A stretch of DNA of 64,000 nucleotides from Flaccisagitta enflata (lineage: Eukaryota; Chaetognatha; Sagittoidea; Aphragmophora). Shown here piece after piece: positions 48,999-59,998 of this stretch. Position 1 is the stretch's first letter, and each line of letters starts with the position of its first letter. The stretch covers positions 35,464,001 to 35,528,000 of the forward strand of contig OZ231126.1 of assembly GCA_965153355.1 (NCBI GenBank). The letters are read 5' to 3'. The notes beneath the pieces were generated by a model. It did no database searches and was not told the DNA's origin. It was given only the letters and a program-made list of their open reading frames with translations. The position numbers and the translations under genes were made by a program.

Positions 48999-49993
48999 GT
49001 TGTGTGTGGATGGGGTTTGGATACCCCCGCCCACCCGTCCGCAACGAAATCGTGACCCCGCGCCACTTGTTTTTCGAATACCTAAACTGAGACTGAGTAC
49101 GGCCTAAAGATAAATGAGTAAATTAACACAATAATGATATGTTGCCAGGGATAGCAAATGACCAATCGACGACAACGAATTGTAACGCCTGCTGACTCGA
49201 TTACGGTATTACCTCATGTAAAACTATCATTAGAACGAGGAAATGCCATGTACATAGGCATAGCTAGATATCAATCGTGTCACATCACACGAACAAAACG
49301 TGAAAAGTAATCATCGTTGATATTCCACGTTGTAGCCATTATGAATTCAAAGAAATGATTTCGTCGCTTTTGTCGCCTCGTCTGCTTACGCGCGCGCGTT
49401 TATCGTAGTTTATCGTTTTGCTGGAAAACGGTTAGTAATGGTTTCTTTTTTTTTTTTCTTCTTTTTTCTTTCTGTGTCTTTGCAACCATCATCAAAAACT
49501 CGTTGGCATTGGAGGAAGCGTGGATTTGTGGCGATGTTGGTCGGCCGATGTCCATTTCTCTTTCACGCTAATCGCTATTTTCCCATTTTTCCTCCGCCGC
49601 CAGCTAGAGACTTTTGTTTCGATTGATAGACGCGCTTCCTTCCGGCGATATGACGACAACGACGAAAGCATGGGTGTAAGGGAAAGGGCGTCGGGACGGC
49701 AGTAGAGTCTATGGCATGATTGTTGGACGTATAATGATATGAAATAGCAAAAAAAAAAAAAAACAAAGGTCAAAGATATGCATCCTCAAGAGGAACGAGA
49801 TGAGAACAATCAATAGACACACCCTCTTATACAGATGCGAGAATGCAAGAAAAAAAGGTGAAAGAAAATTAGAAATGGAGAAATGGTGCAATTAGTTTCT
49901 ATTGAAATTGAATGAATTCTGAAAACAATTGACACGGGGTCACAATATCATTGTGGACGGGTGGGCAGGGGCATACAACCCCCATCCACACCC
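48999..49993. mobile_element. Element P (duplicate 2)
   Basis: Inverted ~60-bp ends as in copy 1; collinear interior with small indels (for example CTGCTGACT near 49188 and TAGCCATTA near 49334 absent from copy 1). Confidence 0.6.
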
Positions 49994-50396
49994 TCAGCCA
50001 CCCTACAGGCTTACATACACTCACACACACTCACACACACATAGACAATTTCAACGGCAGCCTAAAAAATGCGTTTTTTTGCATGGTTCAACTTAATCAT
50101 CATGGATGGACCAGCAGACCAACGGACTGACAGACGGACGCACAAAGCCTCATATGGAGTTGCGTGTCCGCAAATGAAAATAATAATCGGTGACGCCCCT
50201 GTTTATTTTTTCCTCGTACGTCCTTGAAAGAAAGATATTTGGGCTCGGAAATCGCCACAATATTTTCCCGATTAAATCGCTAAGATTGCCCACTTCGTAA
50301 CGCCTCTTTTTTCTTCTTTTGCTTCATGATAGTCCAGTTGTGGCGCTGGAGGTATTTATTGTTTTGGCGCGGTATTAGTTTCGAAATGACAAGCTT

Positions 50397-50494
50397 TGGG
50401 TGTGTGTGTGCGTGCGTGCGTGCGTGTGTGTGTGTGTGCGTGTGTGTGTGTGTGCGCGTGTGTGTGTGTCTGTGCGTGTCTGTGTGTGTGTGTT
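50397..50494. repeat. Interrupted (GT)n microsatellite
   Basis: Less than 100 bp, with GC and CT interruptions; the copy 1 counterpart is over three times longer and nearly pure. Confidence 0.93.
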
Positions 50495-50983
50495 AAAAAA
50501 ACATCTTAGAAACGGTGCGCCCTCTTTTTACCCAAATTGTGACGGGTCTTACATACAAAGGTCATTAGCAAAAACAAAAATCCAACAAACAACTTTTCGA
50601 CTTGATCATCACGGACGGACCAAAGGACCAACGGACCAACAGACGGAGAAAGCCATAGTTTCGTTTCTGCAATCAAAAAGTTTAAGTTCCTCAAAATCTG
50701 TTCTTGCGAGACGTAACTGTTACAGTCCATGTCTGGAAGACGTATCAACGATTTAAACGAATCAATGTGCGCTAAGAGCAAGAAGTGGTGGTTCAGTGGA
50801 TTGGTATACACAAATGCGTTAAATTATGTTGTTTTTAGCTTGACGTTCGCAGAAGCGTAAGGGTGTGCCAAAAGAGGGAATTACCGTCTTCTGTTGATCT
50901 CATTCTCATTTCTCAAGAAATGAATTTGATTCTTGTGAAAACTTCAAAGGAAAATTCCGACACTCAGAAGTTAAACATCCTTT

Positions 50984-51017
<34 letters not shown>

Positions 51018-51181
51018 CAGTGCCACTTTCATTTCATTTTACTAAGTGTCTTCCTTTTCAAGTTTGGAAATCAATTTTCATCGAAGAATCTGCGACACCT
51101 GGTCAATCTCGTTCCTCAGCATCTCGCTCTCTCTGTCTCTGTCTCTCTGATTTTCTGTTTCTCTGTCTCTCTGATTCTCTG

Positions 51182-51222
<41 letters not shown>

Positions 51223-51362
51223 CTAGTTCTCTTTCTTTTAAAGTGGAAGGCGCAAATTGAAAAGCAAATATTCAGGGGAATAAATTAAAATTCAGAGGCA
51301 GAAGATATTCATTCATTCTTGAATTGAGATCCATTTCGATTTTGTTTCCTTTCCTTTTCCAG

Positions 51363-51535
51363 GCGCCTAAATGTAACATCCAGCAACAGATGCTTCCAGC
51401 TTCATTAAACTTACGACGCTGCGACAAATCGGAGCAAACTGACGCATGGGGAAAGTTAGACACTGGTTGCTATTCCTTGTTAACTCCCGCCACCAAGGAG
51501 ATATCTTTTACATACAAAAGCGGCAGGACCCCATG
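51363..51535 (+). CDS. Cysteine-containing exon (duplicate 2, donor altered)
   Basis: Same acceptor and frame as the exon at 13745. At its end CCCATGT runs into GTTGTATTATT because seven bases containing GTAATG are missing, so the copy 1 donor is not available here. One Ala to Thr and one Thr to Ser difference are also visible. Confidence 0.4.
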
Positions 51536-52418
51536 TGTTGTATTATTGAATATAACTGCGGCTATTCATGACTGGTCAATGAGTCGAGAAGTTTTATGGT
51601 TTTATAACGTAAAATCAGTTTCAACGCATGCTTTTTGTCTAACATCTTAGGGGTAGGAGAGATATGAAGCATCATTTATCACATCATATGATAAATGTGC
51701 AATGAAGTGCTTTATTGATTTATCTGTGTGACCAACTTGCAACTCAGCCTCAGGTATCAGTGATGATTGTGCAAGTGAGTAAGCCATGGAGAGATAGATT
51801 CTCATCTCATGGATGGATGACTGCTGTATTGCCGTGACACCGAAAACGCGTCCTTTCGAAGATTTAATGTTTTAAGGTTGTTAGTCACTATTAGGGAAGA
51901 GCTTCCTCTGCGTGTGACTTGTTGACTTCTGGACGTGTTGACGCGTGTGTATTGCATAAAAAATTTCGGGCAAGGAAAAAAAAAAGTTTTTCTTGGTTTA
52001 GAAACTTTCAGCCCTGTCATGAATGATGAACTTTTTTAGATAATCATGAAACTTGACAGTTAACTCGCTGTTTCTCAGTTAATTCGCTTCACCAATTCTT
52101 TATTTGGGCATCCTGTAATAACTTCTTGTTTTTCTTTCTTTCGATGAGCGAATATGACTCAATTAAAGGAATACAGACCAAAATGCCTCATCCCTTTTTG
52201 TGTTGATGAGACTGTTTTAGCGTGAATGTTAAACGTGATTCTCATTCCTCGTCTTTTTTCTTCGCTTGGGAATTTCCTCCGTTTTACTTCTTTCCTTCCT
52301 TCCTGTTTCTCTTTCCTCCTCATCCAGTTTCCTCTCTTCACTTCCTCTTCCCTTTTCTTTTCCTCTTCCTCCTTTTTCTCCTCCTCTTTTTCACCTTCTC
52401 CTCTTCCTCCACTTTCAG

Positions 52419-52557
52419 GCGACTTTCTCAATCCGTCTTTGAGAAAATGGACAAAAACCAAAAGAAATTCGTGAGAATAAAAAAGAAGATTTCTAAAAGA
52501 AGGAGAAAAAGACTCAAGTCGTATCTTTCGTGCAAATGTAAAATCATGAATTCGGTG
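52419..52557 (+). CDS. Basic exon, K/R-rich (duplicate 2)
   Basis: Identical exon, CACTTTCAG acceptor and GTAAGT donor as at 14821-14959; the polypyrimidine tract upstream differs by small indels. Confidence 0.55.
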
Positions 52558-52777
52558 GTAAGTAACCTTCTAGTAGCCCACATGTTAGAATTTTAGATAG
52601 ATATGAAACATTTTTTACATAGATAAGGTCAAAAAGTCATGAAGACCTACATAAACTTAACGGCGATTCCGGACGCACGGCCCAAAAGATATCGATTGCG
52701 GGTGGGTGGGGGCAACATACGGCAGGGCCGGGGCTGTATTAGGGCTGGACAGGGGCAGTTCAATCAGAAATCCCTTT

Positions 52778-53310
52778 TGGGCAGCGGCCCCAAAGGGGTC
52801 GATGACCTATGCTTTCACACATATGGGGAATTTTCTTCTCCTCCTTCTTCTTCCCCCCCCCGCCTGACGCAAATCCTACTATGAGGTCCAAATCCCAGTC
52901 TCGAGGCCTAAATCCCAGCCTCAAGGTCCAAATCACATCCTTGAGGCCCAAATCCCATTCTTTAGGCCAAAATCCCAGTCTCAAGGCCCAAATCCCAGTT
53001 TGAGGCACAAATCCCCACTTCGAGGCCCAAACCCAATCCTCAAGACCCAAATTCTATACTCAGAGCTAAAATCCCAGCCTGAAGGCCCTTATCCCAGCCT
53101 GAAGGCCTAATTCTTAGCCCCAAGCCCAAAATCTCAGTCTTTAGGCCCAAATCCCCGCCCAAAAATGCCAGCCCCAAGGCCTAAATCCAAGCCCTAAGGC
53201 CCCAATCCCAATCGCTAGAAGGAGGAGAAAATTCCTCATATTCGGGGCCGCTGCCCTGCTCCCTCCCTCACAACCGACTTGGGCAGGGCACGGGTACCGC
53301 TGACCATCTG
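52778..53310 (+). mobile_element. G element 2 (duplicate 2, uninterrupted)
   Basis: Left end GGGCAGCGGCCCCAAAGGGG; 20-bp minisatellite at about 52870-53215; right end GGGGCCGCTGCCCTGCTCCC and GCAGGGCACGGGTACCGCTG. This is the empty-site version of the nested insertion in copy 1. Confidence 0.72.
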
Positions 53311-53538
53311 ACGCTTTTGCGACTATTTCAGTTAATTCAGCGTCATACCAGTATGCTAACTTCCTGGGGACTTATCCTCTCATTGAGTTGTTAGCAAGTG
53401 ACCAAAAATCAATGGTATGGTATAGTATGGTATGGTTTTTTTAAGGTGCACGTCTATAACCGGTCGTGTCCGTCGGTCGGTCTGTCACGCAAACCTTTGC
53501 CAATCCACTCGACGCGCCTATAGGCCTACTTGGCCTTT

Positions 53539-54035
53539 TGGGCAGCGGCCCCGGAGGGACAGATGACCTATGATTCCTCACAGGGTGATTTTCTCCGGTT
53601 TCCCCCCAGCCTCAAATCAGGCCTCTCAGACCCCAAATCAGGCCTGTCAAACCCCAAATTAGGCCTGTCAGAGACTCAGACCCCAAATTAGGCCTCTCAG
53701 ACCCCAAATCATTTCTCTCAGATCCCTAAATCAGGCCTCTCAGACCCTAAATCAAGCCCCTCAGATCCCAAATCAAGCCTTCCAGACCCCAATTCAGGCC
53801 TCTCAGACCCAACTTAGGCCTCCCAGACCCTAATTCAGGCCTCCTAGACCTGACTCACGCATCAAAATCAAAATCAAAATCAAAATCAGGCCCCTGAGGC
53901 CTCTCAGTCATCAAATCGGGCCTTTCAGACCCCAACTCCTGAGTGGAATCACAGGTCATCTGCCCCTCCGGGGCCGCTGCCCCTCTCACCGTCACATCCT
54001 CACATTAGGGGCATCGGGTACCGCTGACCACGTAA
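53539..54035 (+). mobile_element. G element 3 (copy 2 only)
   Basis: Left GGGCAGCGGCCCCGGAGGG, right CCCTCCGGGGCCGCTGCCCC then GGGGCATCGGGTACCGCTG. The interior (53607-53935) is a ~21-bp array of CCTCTCAGACCCCAAATCAGG type, different in sequence from the other G arrays. The end stems covary: CCCCGGAGGG on the left is matched by CCCTCCGGGG on the right. The region is absent from copy 1, probably by deletion. Confidence 0.7.
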
Positions 54036-54048
54036 CGCTTTTGCCTTT

Positions 54049-54803
54049 TTAGGTGCGCCATAGCACCTCTATAACTAGCTCTGTCTGTCGGTCGGTCGGT
54101 TGGTCGGTCTGTATTTAATACTCTGTAACGCTCGAGTTGAAAATCTCTAAAAGAAGCAAAATTCAACTGGAAATGATTCAGATATATGATATGATGATTT
54201 TTCGGTGCGCCATAGCACCTCTACAAGAGACTCTGTCCGTCCATCCGTCCGTCCGTCGATCATGCTTGAATGAAAAATCGCTAAAAATGTTTGAAATCAA
54301 TTGAAAGCTCATTTCGTTCATCATTGATAATACACATCATTTCATCCACTAAAGTAATCAGCTATGATTAGGTCTGATAGAGCTGCGGATAGATCTGATA
54401 GAGCTGGTGATAGGTCGGTTAGAGCTGGTGATAGGTCGGATAGGTCTAATAGAGCTGGGGATAGGTCTGATAGAGCTCGGGATAGGTCTGATAGGGCTCG
54501 GCATTGGTCTGTTAGAGCTCAGGATAGGTCTGATAAAGCTAGGGATAGGTCTGATAGAGCTAGGGATAGGTCTGATAGAGCTCAGGATAGGTCTGATAGA
54601 GCTAGGGATAAGTCTGATAGAGCTGGTGATAGGCCAGGTAGGTCGGATAGACCTCAGGATAGATCTGTTAGAGCTAGGGATGCGTCTGCACGTCTGATAG
54701 AGCTAGGTATAGGTCTGATAGAGCCAGGGATAGGTCTGATAGAGCTAGGGATAGGTCTAAGAATAGATAACGCCCGGCGCACCGTGTATCTGGCCTTGTT
54801 TTT
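54049..54803 (-). mobile_element. H element 10 with 21-bp minisatellite cargo
   Basis: The hairpin AGGTGCGCCATAGCACCT occurs twice (54050 and, slightly changed, 54203), each followed by GTCC/GTCG repeats, so two right ends are nested or tandem. The left terminus reads, on the minus strand, AACAAGGCCAGATACACGG then TGCGCC. The half-stem GCGCACC near that end pairs with the hairpin stem GGTGCGC, unlike the GTCGCG stems of other members. The cargo (54364-54762) is about 19 units of 21 bp (GATAGGTCTGATAGAGCTAG type) and opens a frame of Arg-Ser-Asp-Arg repeats that is not a gene. Confidence 0.75.
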
Positions 54804-55095
54804 AATATGTCAGCCTAATGGTTGGATCCAATGAACATTTTCTTCAGATGTTTAGGTTATTCATCAAACATAACACTTAACAGTTTTCCTTTGATCCTTT
54901 CGAACTGATTTTCTTTTAAATTTTTTCACCTTCCGTTATATGCACGAGTTGGGCTTTGAAAAAAATACTGACTAAGGAAGCTAATAAAGGAGCAAACGTG
55001 TGTAAAAAAAAACACGGGGAATCCGATTTTGGACTTTTCAGAGCCCTAGAAGGCTGGGTTTATAAAACAGCCAATAATGGCCTTGCATGAAAATA

Positions 55096-55524
55096 CACTT
55101 TTTTTTTATAAGAGACAGCTTTTTTGAACTCAGCCTGGGTGTTCTTGAATTTTCGTCTGTTTTCAGCCTGAAATTCTCTTAAAGTGTTCTTAATTTGTTC
55201 GATGTTTATAAATGTTAAAATTGTATAAAAATACATCATTTAGAGCAGTTGTATCTTAAACCTAATAATTGTTATATTTCTTTTAATATAATGCCGGATT
55301 TCATAGGCAAACTAAGAAAAGAAGTAATTTTTTAAGATAAACAGCCTATAATTCTGAAAAATTTGAATTAAATTCGTTTGTTAAATAAGAAACTTGAATA
55401 AAATCGTTTTTGAGAATGGCCGAATCTGAATCTCAGCCTGGGCATTCTCTTATTTTGTTCTTAAAATTTTGGCAAATCTCAGGCTCATGTCTCTTATAAA
55501 CTGGTCTCTTATAAAAAAAAAGTG
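55096..55524. mobile_element. 429-bp MITE with TA target duplication (copy 2 only)
   Basis: Perfect 21-bp TIRs (CAC, nine T, then ATAAGAGAC) bounded by TA on each side; copy 1 has a single TA. Tc1/mariner-type non-autonomous element. AT-rich interior without coding capacity. A second diverged TAAGAAA/GTTCTTA inverted pair lies inside. Confidence 0.9.
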
Positions 55525-55652
55525 TAGCAAAAGTCCCGGGAACTATCGGTAACAAATAATTAGGAACAATAATTTTTATAACATAACCCTCAATAAGAAT
55601 TACCTTAGATTGTCCACTGGATGGCTGTGAGGCTGCAATAAAATACATACAT

Positions 55653-56680
55653 GACTTGTGACAACATTGCTGTATAAAAGAATACATAAAAACAAAGGAT
55701 GAGAATCTTGGGAACTCTCAATGGTGCTTAATCCGGACCCCGCACAACTATCCTTTATCAATAAAAACATCACTAAAAAACCATAGCAAACATGGTCTTT
55801 CATATGCAGATAACCTACTCCCCGTAGAACCAAATGCAGGATCTCACACAGCCACTTTGGGTTGTTCCTCTAAGGGCCCTGACTCCAACAAGGTTAGGCA
55901 CTCAGGTCCTGATACAATTTCTGCACTAGTGAAAAGAGATGTTTCACCACAAATATCTTAAAAAACTATTTATAAAAAATAGCATATTGTCATAATAAGC
56001 AATAATAAAACCATATCACCACTAGGCAATATTGTAGAGAAACCATACCCTTAAAGACAGGAATCGAGTGTCAACCAACTAGGACCGCCGGCATTCCCAA
56101 GGGGGAAAATCTTACCTGATTCGACCTTTTTTCTCCATTTGGCGATGTAAACAAACCTGATTTCGTTGTAGGCTCATTTCTTTCTGTACCGTGATCGATA
56201 GAATCATAACGCCGAACTTTTGCTAGTATCTATCTCTTCCCTCTAATGCAACAAGCTAACTGATGTTTGGCGTATCTGCGGCCGAATTTGCTTTACATCG
56301 CTGACTAGCTAACTGATTGCAAATGTAAGTTGTATCTGTGCTAACTCAGACTTTGCTCGATTTGAAAAAGACAAAGGAAAACCATCAGATTGACTATATG
56401 CAAATGAGGATTTTGTTACTCATTTCTGAGCTATGATGTCCTTTTTGCATGAAACCAAACTGTAGACTATCTTCATAACTTGTGTACCAAAATGTAATTG
56501 ATACAAATTACAAGCACGAATTTTCATGCTCCAGGTCATTCCAAGTAACGTAATGATGATGGTTTGTCTAAGAACGATCTAAAATGATTTAAAACCAGAT
56601 ACTAAGTAAAAATAAACATTCAAGGAAGAAAAACAATTTAAATCATTGAAAACTGCCTATAAAATATCTAAAAACCTGAT
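55653..56680. other. Stretch without supported gene
   Basis: Unique sequence beyond the duplication. No exon could be supported. Confidence 0.35.
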
Positions 56681-56685
56681 AAGTG

Positions 56686-56808
56686 AAACTAGGCCGAATA
56701 CATGGCACCCCAGTTGCGGCAGGGGCAGTAATGCTATAATCGCATGCAGTTACCAAAAGTGAGGGAGCGACCAACATGACTAAGTGTAGTCGCGTGACCG
56801 TGACTAAA
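56686..56808 (+). mobile_element. H element 11 (short, at the 3' end of a gene)
   Basis: Left terminus AACTAGGCCGAATACATGGC, then CAGTTGCGGCAGGGGCAG; right end GTGTAGTCGCGTGACCGTGACTAAAA with an imperfect hairpin. It ends only a few bases from the stop codon of the minus-strand exon that follows. Confidence 0.62.
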
Positions 56809-56812
56809 ACGA

Positions 56813-57044
56813 CTATTTAACGGAAAACTCGTCCAAATTCTCCCATTCAAAGATGACTTCCTCCTCGATTTCTTCTTCATGGTTCTCTGTGACAGACTCA
56901 AATTCCGAGAAAGCCTGAATCGCTTGCTGCAAAAGTTCGCTTGTCGTTGTCGGGATATCCAATCCAAGCTCGTCAGCTTCTGTCAAAGCGTCTTCGTATT
57001 GGAGATTCGTCAGTAAACGCTCGGCACTTCTCATCCTGGTCCCT
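56813..57044 (-). CDS. Acidic C-terminal exon of an unrecognised gene
   Basis: The minus-strand acceptor CCACTTGACAG precedes an open frame reading TRMRSAERLLTNLQYEDALT, then ELGLDIPTTTSELLQQ, then an acidic tail EEEIEEEVIFEWENL and a stop at 56813-56815. It is leucine- and glutamate-rich, so probably helical. The make-up is like the acidic tails of pogo/Tigger-type transposases, but no catalytic region is visible, so that is only a possibility. Upstream exons were not found; a long CA array follows within about 180 bp. Confidence 0.45.
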
Positions 57045-57079
57045 GTCAAGTGGATATTCGATTTTTTTTCATTGTAGAA

Positions 57080-57140
57080 CAAATGAGGCCAGATACACGA
57101 CACCACACACGGACGTTTGGGCTGGGGCAAGAATGCAAAA
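57080..57140 (+). mobile_element. H element left-end relic
   Basis: GAGGCCAGATACACGACACC then CACACACGGACG and GGGCTGGGGCA, matching the H left terminus; the hairpin end is not identifiable. Confidence 0.4.
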
Positions 57141-57225
57141 AACGCTTGCAGTTGCAATTCAGAAACGTTTAAGGAACTGACAGATGAATGAAGTGTGTGT
57201 GTGTTCTCACACATGCACGCACGCA

Positions 57226-57231
57226 CACACG

Positions 57232-57304
<73 letters not shown>
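57226..57304. repeat. (CA)n microsatellite
   Basis: GCACACAC-type start then pure CA. Confidence 0.95.
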
Positions 57305-57306
<2 letters not shown>

Positions 57307-57424
57307 GCCTGTGGTTGCTGCCGCGTTTGCGGCAAGATTAGCGTTTCTTTGTTCCGCTGCCATGACGCGTGCTCCAAACGCTCTGTATTTAAGGATCAGA
57401 GTTGTCCATCGATGAGCATGTGTG

Positions 57425-57490
57425 GGGGGGGGTGGATAGGGGCCGGACACCCCGGCTTACCCGTCTGCAACATTATTGTAACCCCGCGTC
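57425..57490. mobile_element. Solitary terminus of element P
   Basis: GGTGGATAGGGGCCGG ... CCCGTCTGCAACATTATTG matches the ~60-bp end of element P; no partner terminus was seen before the assembly gap. Confidence 0.5.
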
Positions 57491-57631
57491 CCTTGCTAAG
57501 AGTGATATTGTACCTCAAAGAGAGAGTATGTTTATCAGTCCAATGATCAGTCCTTTGGTAAGTCCATTTGTTAGTTGGTCGCGCTTTTGTACCTTGCTCA
57601 GGCTTTTCAATTGAAAATGAGACTAAACATT

Positions 57632-57664
57632 NNNNNNNNNNNNNNNNNNNNNNNNNNNNNNNNN
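57632..57664. other. Assembly gap (33 N)
   Basis: Run of N beside a CT array and a tandem duplication. Confidence 0.99.
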
Positions 57665-57674
57665 CAGTGAATAG

Positions 57675-57675
<1 letters not shown>

Positions 57676-57743
<68 letters not shown>
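57676..57743. repeat. (CT)n microsatellite
   Basis: Pure CT inside unit 1; the unit 2 counterpart is at 58460-58523. Confidence 0.95.
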
Positions 57744-57747
<4 letters not shown>

Positions 57748-57980
57748 GGAGGACACCAGTGACATGAGGGGCTAGCGGGGTAAGAATTAGTGTTGAGTCT
57801 TTTTTGCTCTTTGCTGAATCTACCCCTTCATTTTCCCCAAAAAGCCCTTTATATATGCATATGTATATATAAAGAGGGTTTTGAAGAAAATGAGCAACCT
57901 TCTGAGCGGATAAACAAAACATGCTTAACATGTATTCTGACCCCGCTAGCCCCTCTTGTCACTGGTCTCTCCCTTACTGT
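57743..57980. repeat. Long fold-back (unit 1)
   Basis: Left arm CCAGTGACATGAGGGGCTAG pairs with right CTAGCCCCTCTTGTCACTGG. Inner segments also pair (GTAAGAATTAGTGTTGAG with TTAACATGTATTCTGAC, imperfectly), down to an apical CCCTTTATATATGCATATG palindrome. The whole ~240 bp could fold into one imperfect hairpin RNA, or it is a MITE. Confidence 0.75.
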
Positions 57981-58456
57981 GTACCATTTAGTCATTCAGT
58001 ATGACTCAATCTGTGTCATCAAGATGTACCTACTCGACTTAGATTCTGATTGACTGAACATGTCCCTTTGAAGATGGTAAAAAATCTTGAGTCAGTGCCA
58101 TTCAATAAATCATAATCAAATGTCACAGTAAGTAAAAAGAAGCACCACAAAGGGTTAAGGCAAATGTCAAAATAAGTAAACACAAATGTCACAATTGGTA
58201 AAAACAAACGCCACCTCTTCACCTTGATTACTATGGCCCTAACTAAAGAACATATGAACTGCTACCACAGTCATGTCCAAATATGTAATTCTGATTGTCT
58301 CAAATTGAGTCTTACTGAATGACTGAATGGTCTGTCTCTCTCTTTTTCTCTTTCTCTCTCACTCTCACTCTTTGAACTTGTGAACTACAACTACTACCAT
58401 CCCCAAATATGTGCATCTGATTGTCACTGATTGAGACATTCTGATACAGTGAATAG

Positions 58457-58459
<3 letters not shown>

Positions 58460-58523
<64 letters not shown>
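58460..58523. repeat. (CT)n microsatellite
   Basis: Pure CT inside unit 2, close in length to unit 1. Confidence 0.95.
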
Positions 58524-58527
<4 letters not shown>

Positions 58528-58760
58528 GGAGGAGACCAGTGACATGAGGGGCTAGCGGGGTGAGAATTAGTGTTGAGTCCTTTTTGCTCTTGGTTGAATC
58601 TACCCCTTCAATTTCCCCAAAAGTCCTTTATATATATGCATATGTATATATAAAGAGGGTTTTGAAGAAAATGAGCAACCTTCTGAGCAGATAAAGAAAA
58701 CATGCTTAACATGTATTCTGACCCCGCTAGCCCCTCTTGTCACTGGTCTTTCCCTTATTG
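58523..58760. repeat. Long fold-back (unit 2)
   Basis: Near-identical to the unit 1 fold-back with a handful of substitutions; pairing of the outer arms is preserved. Confidence 0.75.
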
Positions 58761-59039
58761 GGAACCATTTAATCATTTAACATGACTCAATCTGAGTCAA
58801 TAAGATGTACCAACTTTACTCGGTCTCTGATAGATTGAATATGTCCCTTTAAAGATAGCGTTAAATCACAACTCAGTCTCATTTAAAATATCAAAATCAA
58901 ATGTCACAGTAGGCAAAAAAAGCCTCGCAAAGAGTAAAGGCAGATGTTACTTTTAGTAAACACACATGTCACTATGGCTAAATACAACTGTCACCAAATG
59001 CACATCAATCCCTTTTCAACTTTATCACTTTGGCTCAAC

Positions 59040-59345
59040 TAATAGACTCTCTCTCTCTCTCTCTCCCTCTCTCTCTCTCTCTGAGCTGGAAGAACTACAA
59101 CCAATGCCATGGCCAAAAATGTGCATCTGATTGTCTCTCATTGAGTCATGCAAAGTGACTGAATGGTCTCTCTCTCTCTCTCTTCTCTCTCTCTGTCTCT
59201 CTTTCTCTCTTTCTCTCTCTCTCTCTGAGACTTTTAAAACTTTCTTTAGAAGAAAAAAACAAACGTCATCCAAATTTCTGTCTTTCTGACTGTTTGTCTG
59301 TCTTTTTTTCTATTCATTCTAGAAAATCTGAGTTTGAAGGTCCTT

Positions 59346-59391
<46 letters not shown>

Positions 59392-59467
59392 ACTTGAGAC
59401 TTTTGAAACTTTCTTCACAAGAAAAAAACAAACGTCGTCGTTGAAACTTTCTGTCTGAGTTTGACTG

Positions 59468-59529
<62 letters not shown>

Positions 59530-59530
59530 A
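59040..59530. repeat. Cluster of interrupted (CT)n arrays
   Basis: Four CT arrays (about 59045-59082, 59165-59227, 59349-59394 and 59468-59530). The last three alternate with segments containing TTTTRAAACTTTCTT and AAAAAACAAACGTC, indicating a further diverged tandem unit of about 120-180 bp. Confidence 0.85.
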
Positions 59531-59998
59531 ACTCATTGAGACATACGAAACATTCTTCAGGGAAAAAAATAGACGCTGTCATATTTTCTATCTCAATGAC
59601 TATCTCTCTGGCTTTTTTCTATCCACTAGAATTAAAGATATTTTCTACCCTCTCTCTCACCGCTTACCTCACCTCTCGCCGTTTACCTCACCTCTCGCTG
59701 CTGAGCTCTCTGTGGCAGCCAATCATGATTTGTTTTACGTCGGCTGTAATAATGATTAGAACCAATCATATCTTAGCGTTCATCCGGTGAGTTTTCTGCT
59801 CTCTCAATTTCCTCCTCCTCCTCCTCCTTCTCCTTCTCCGCCTTACCTTTGGAAGACATTTTAATCATTACTCATTTTATCTCGAAGCTTCGTTTAGTTC
59901 ATGCTGATAAATCGTGTTACCGTCTCGTGGGTTTGGTTAAACTTTCTAACACAAAATCCTACGACTCACTCTTGGTACGGTGTCTGTTTGGACTCAAG

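Larger units (their letters stand above)
57665..58822. repeat. Tandem duplication, unit about 780 bp
   Basis: CAGTGAATAGGGTCTCTCTC starts unit 1 at 57665 and unit 2 at 58446. Both continue with a CT array, a fold-back and TCTGAGYAGATAA-type sequence. Half-units beginning with GACTGAATGGTCT also occur at about 58320 and 59157, so the region is a degenerate composite array. Confidence 0.8.

Noticed and set aside
54364-54834. Arg-Ser-Asp repeat protein of about 156 residues
   Set aside because: Translation of a 21-bp minisatellite inside an H element; another frame is equally open.
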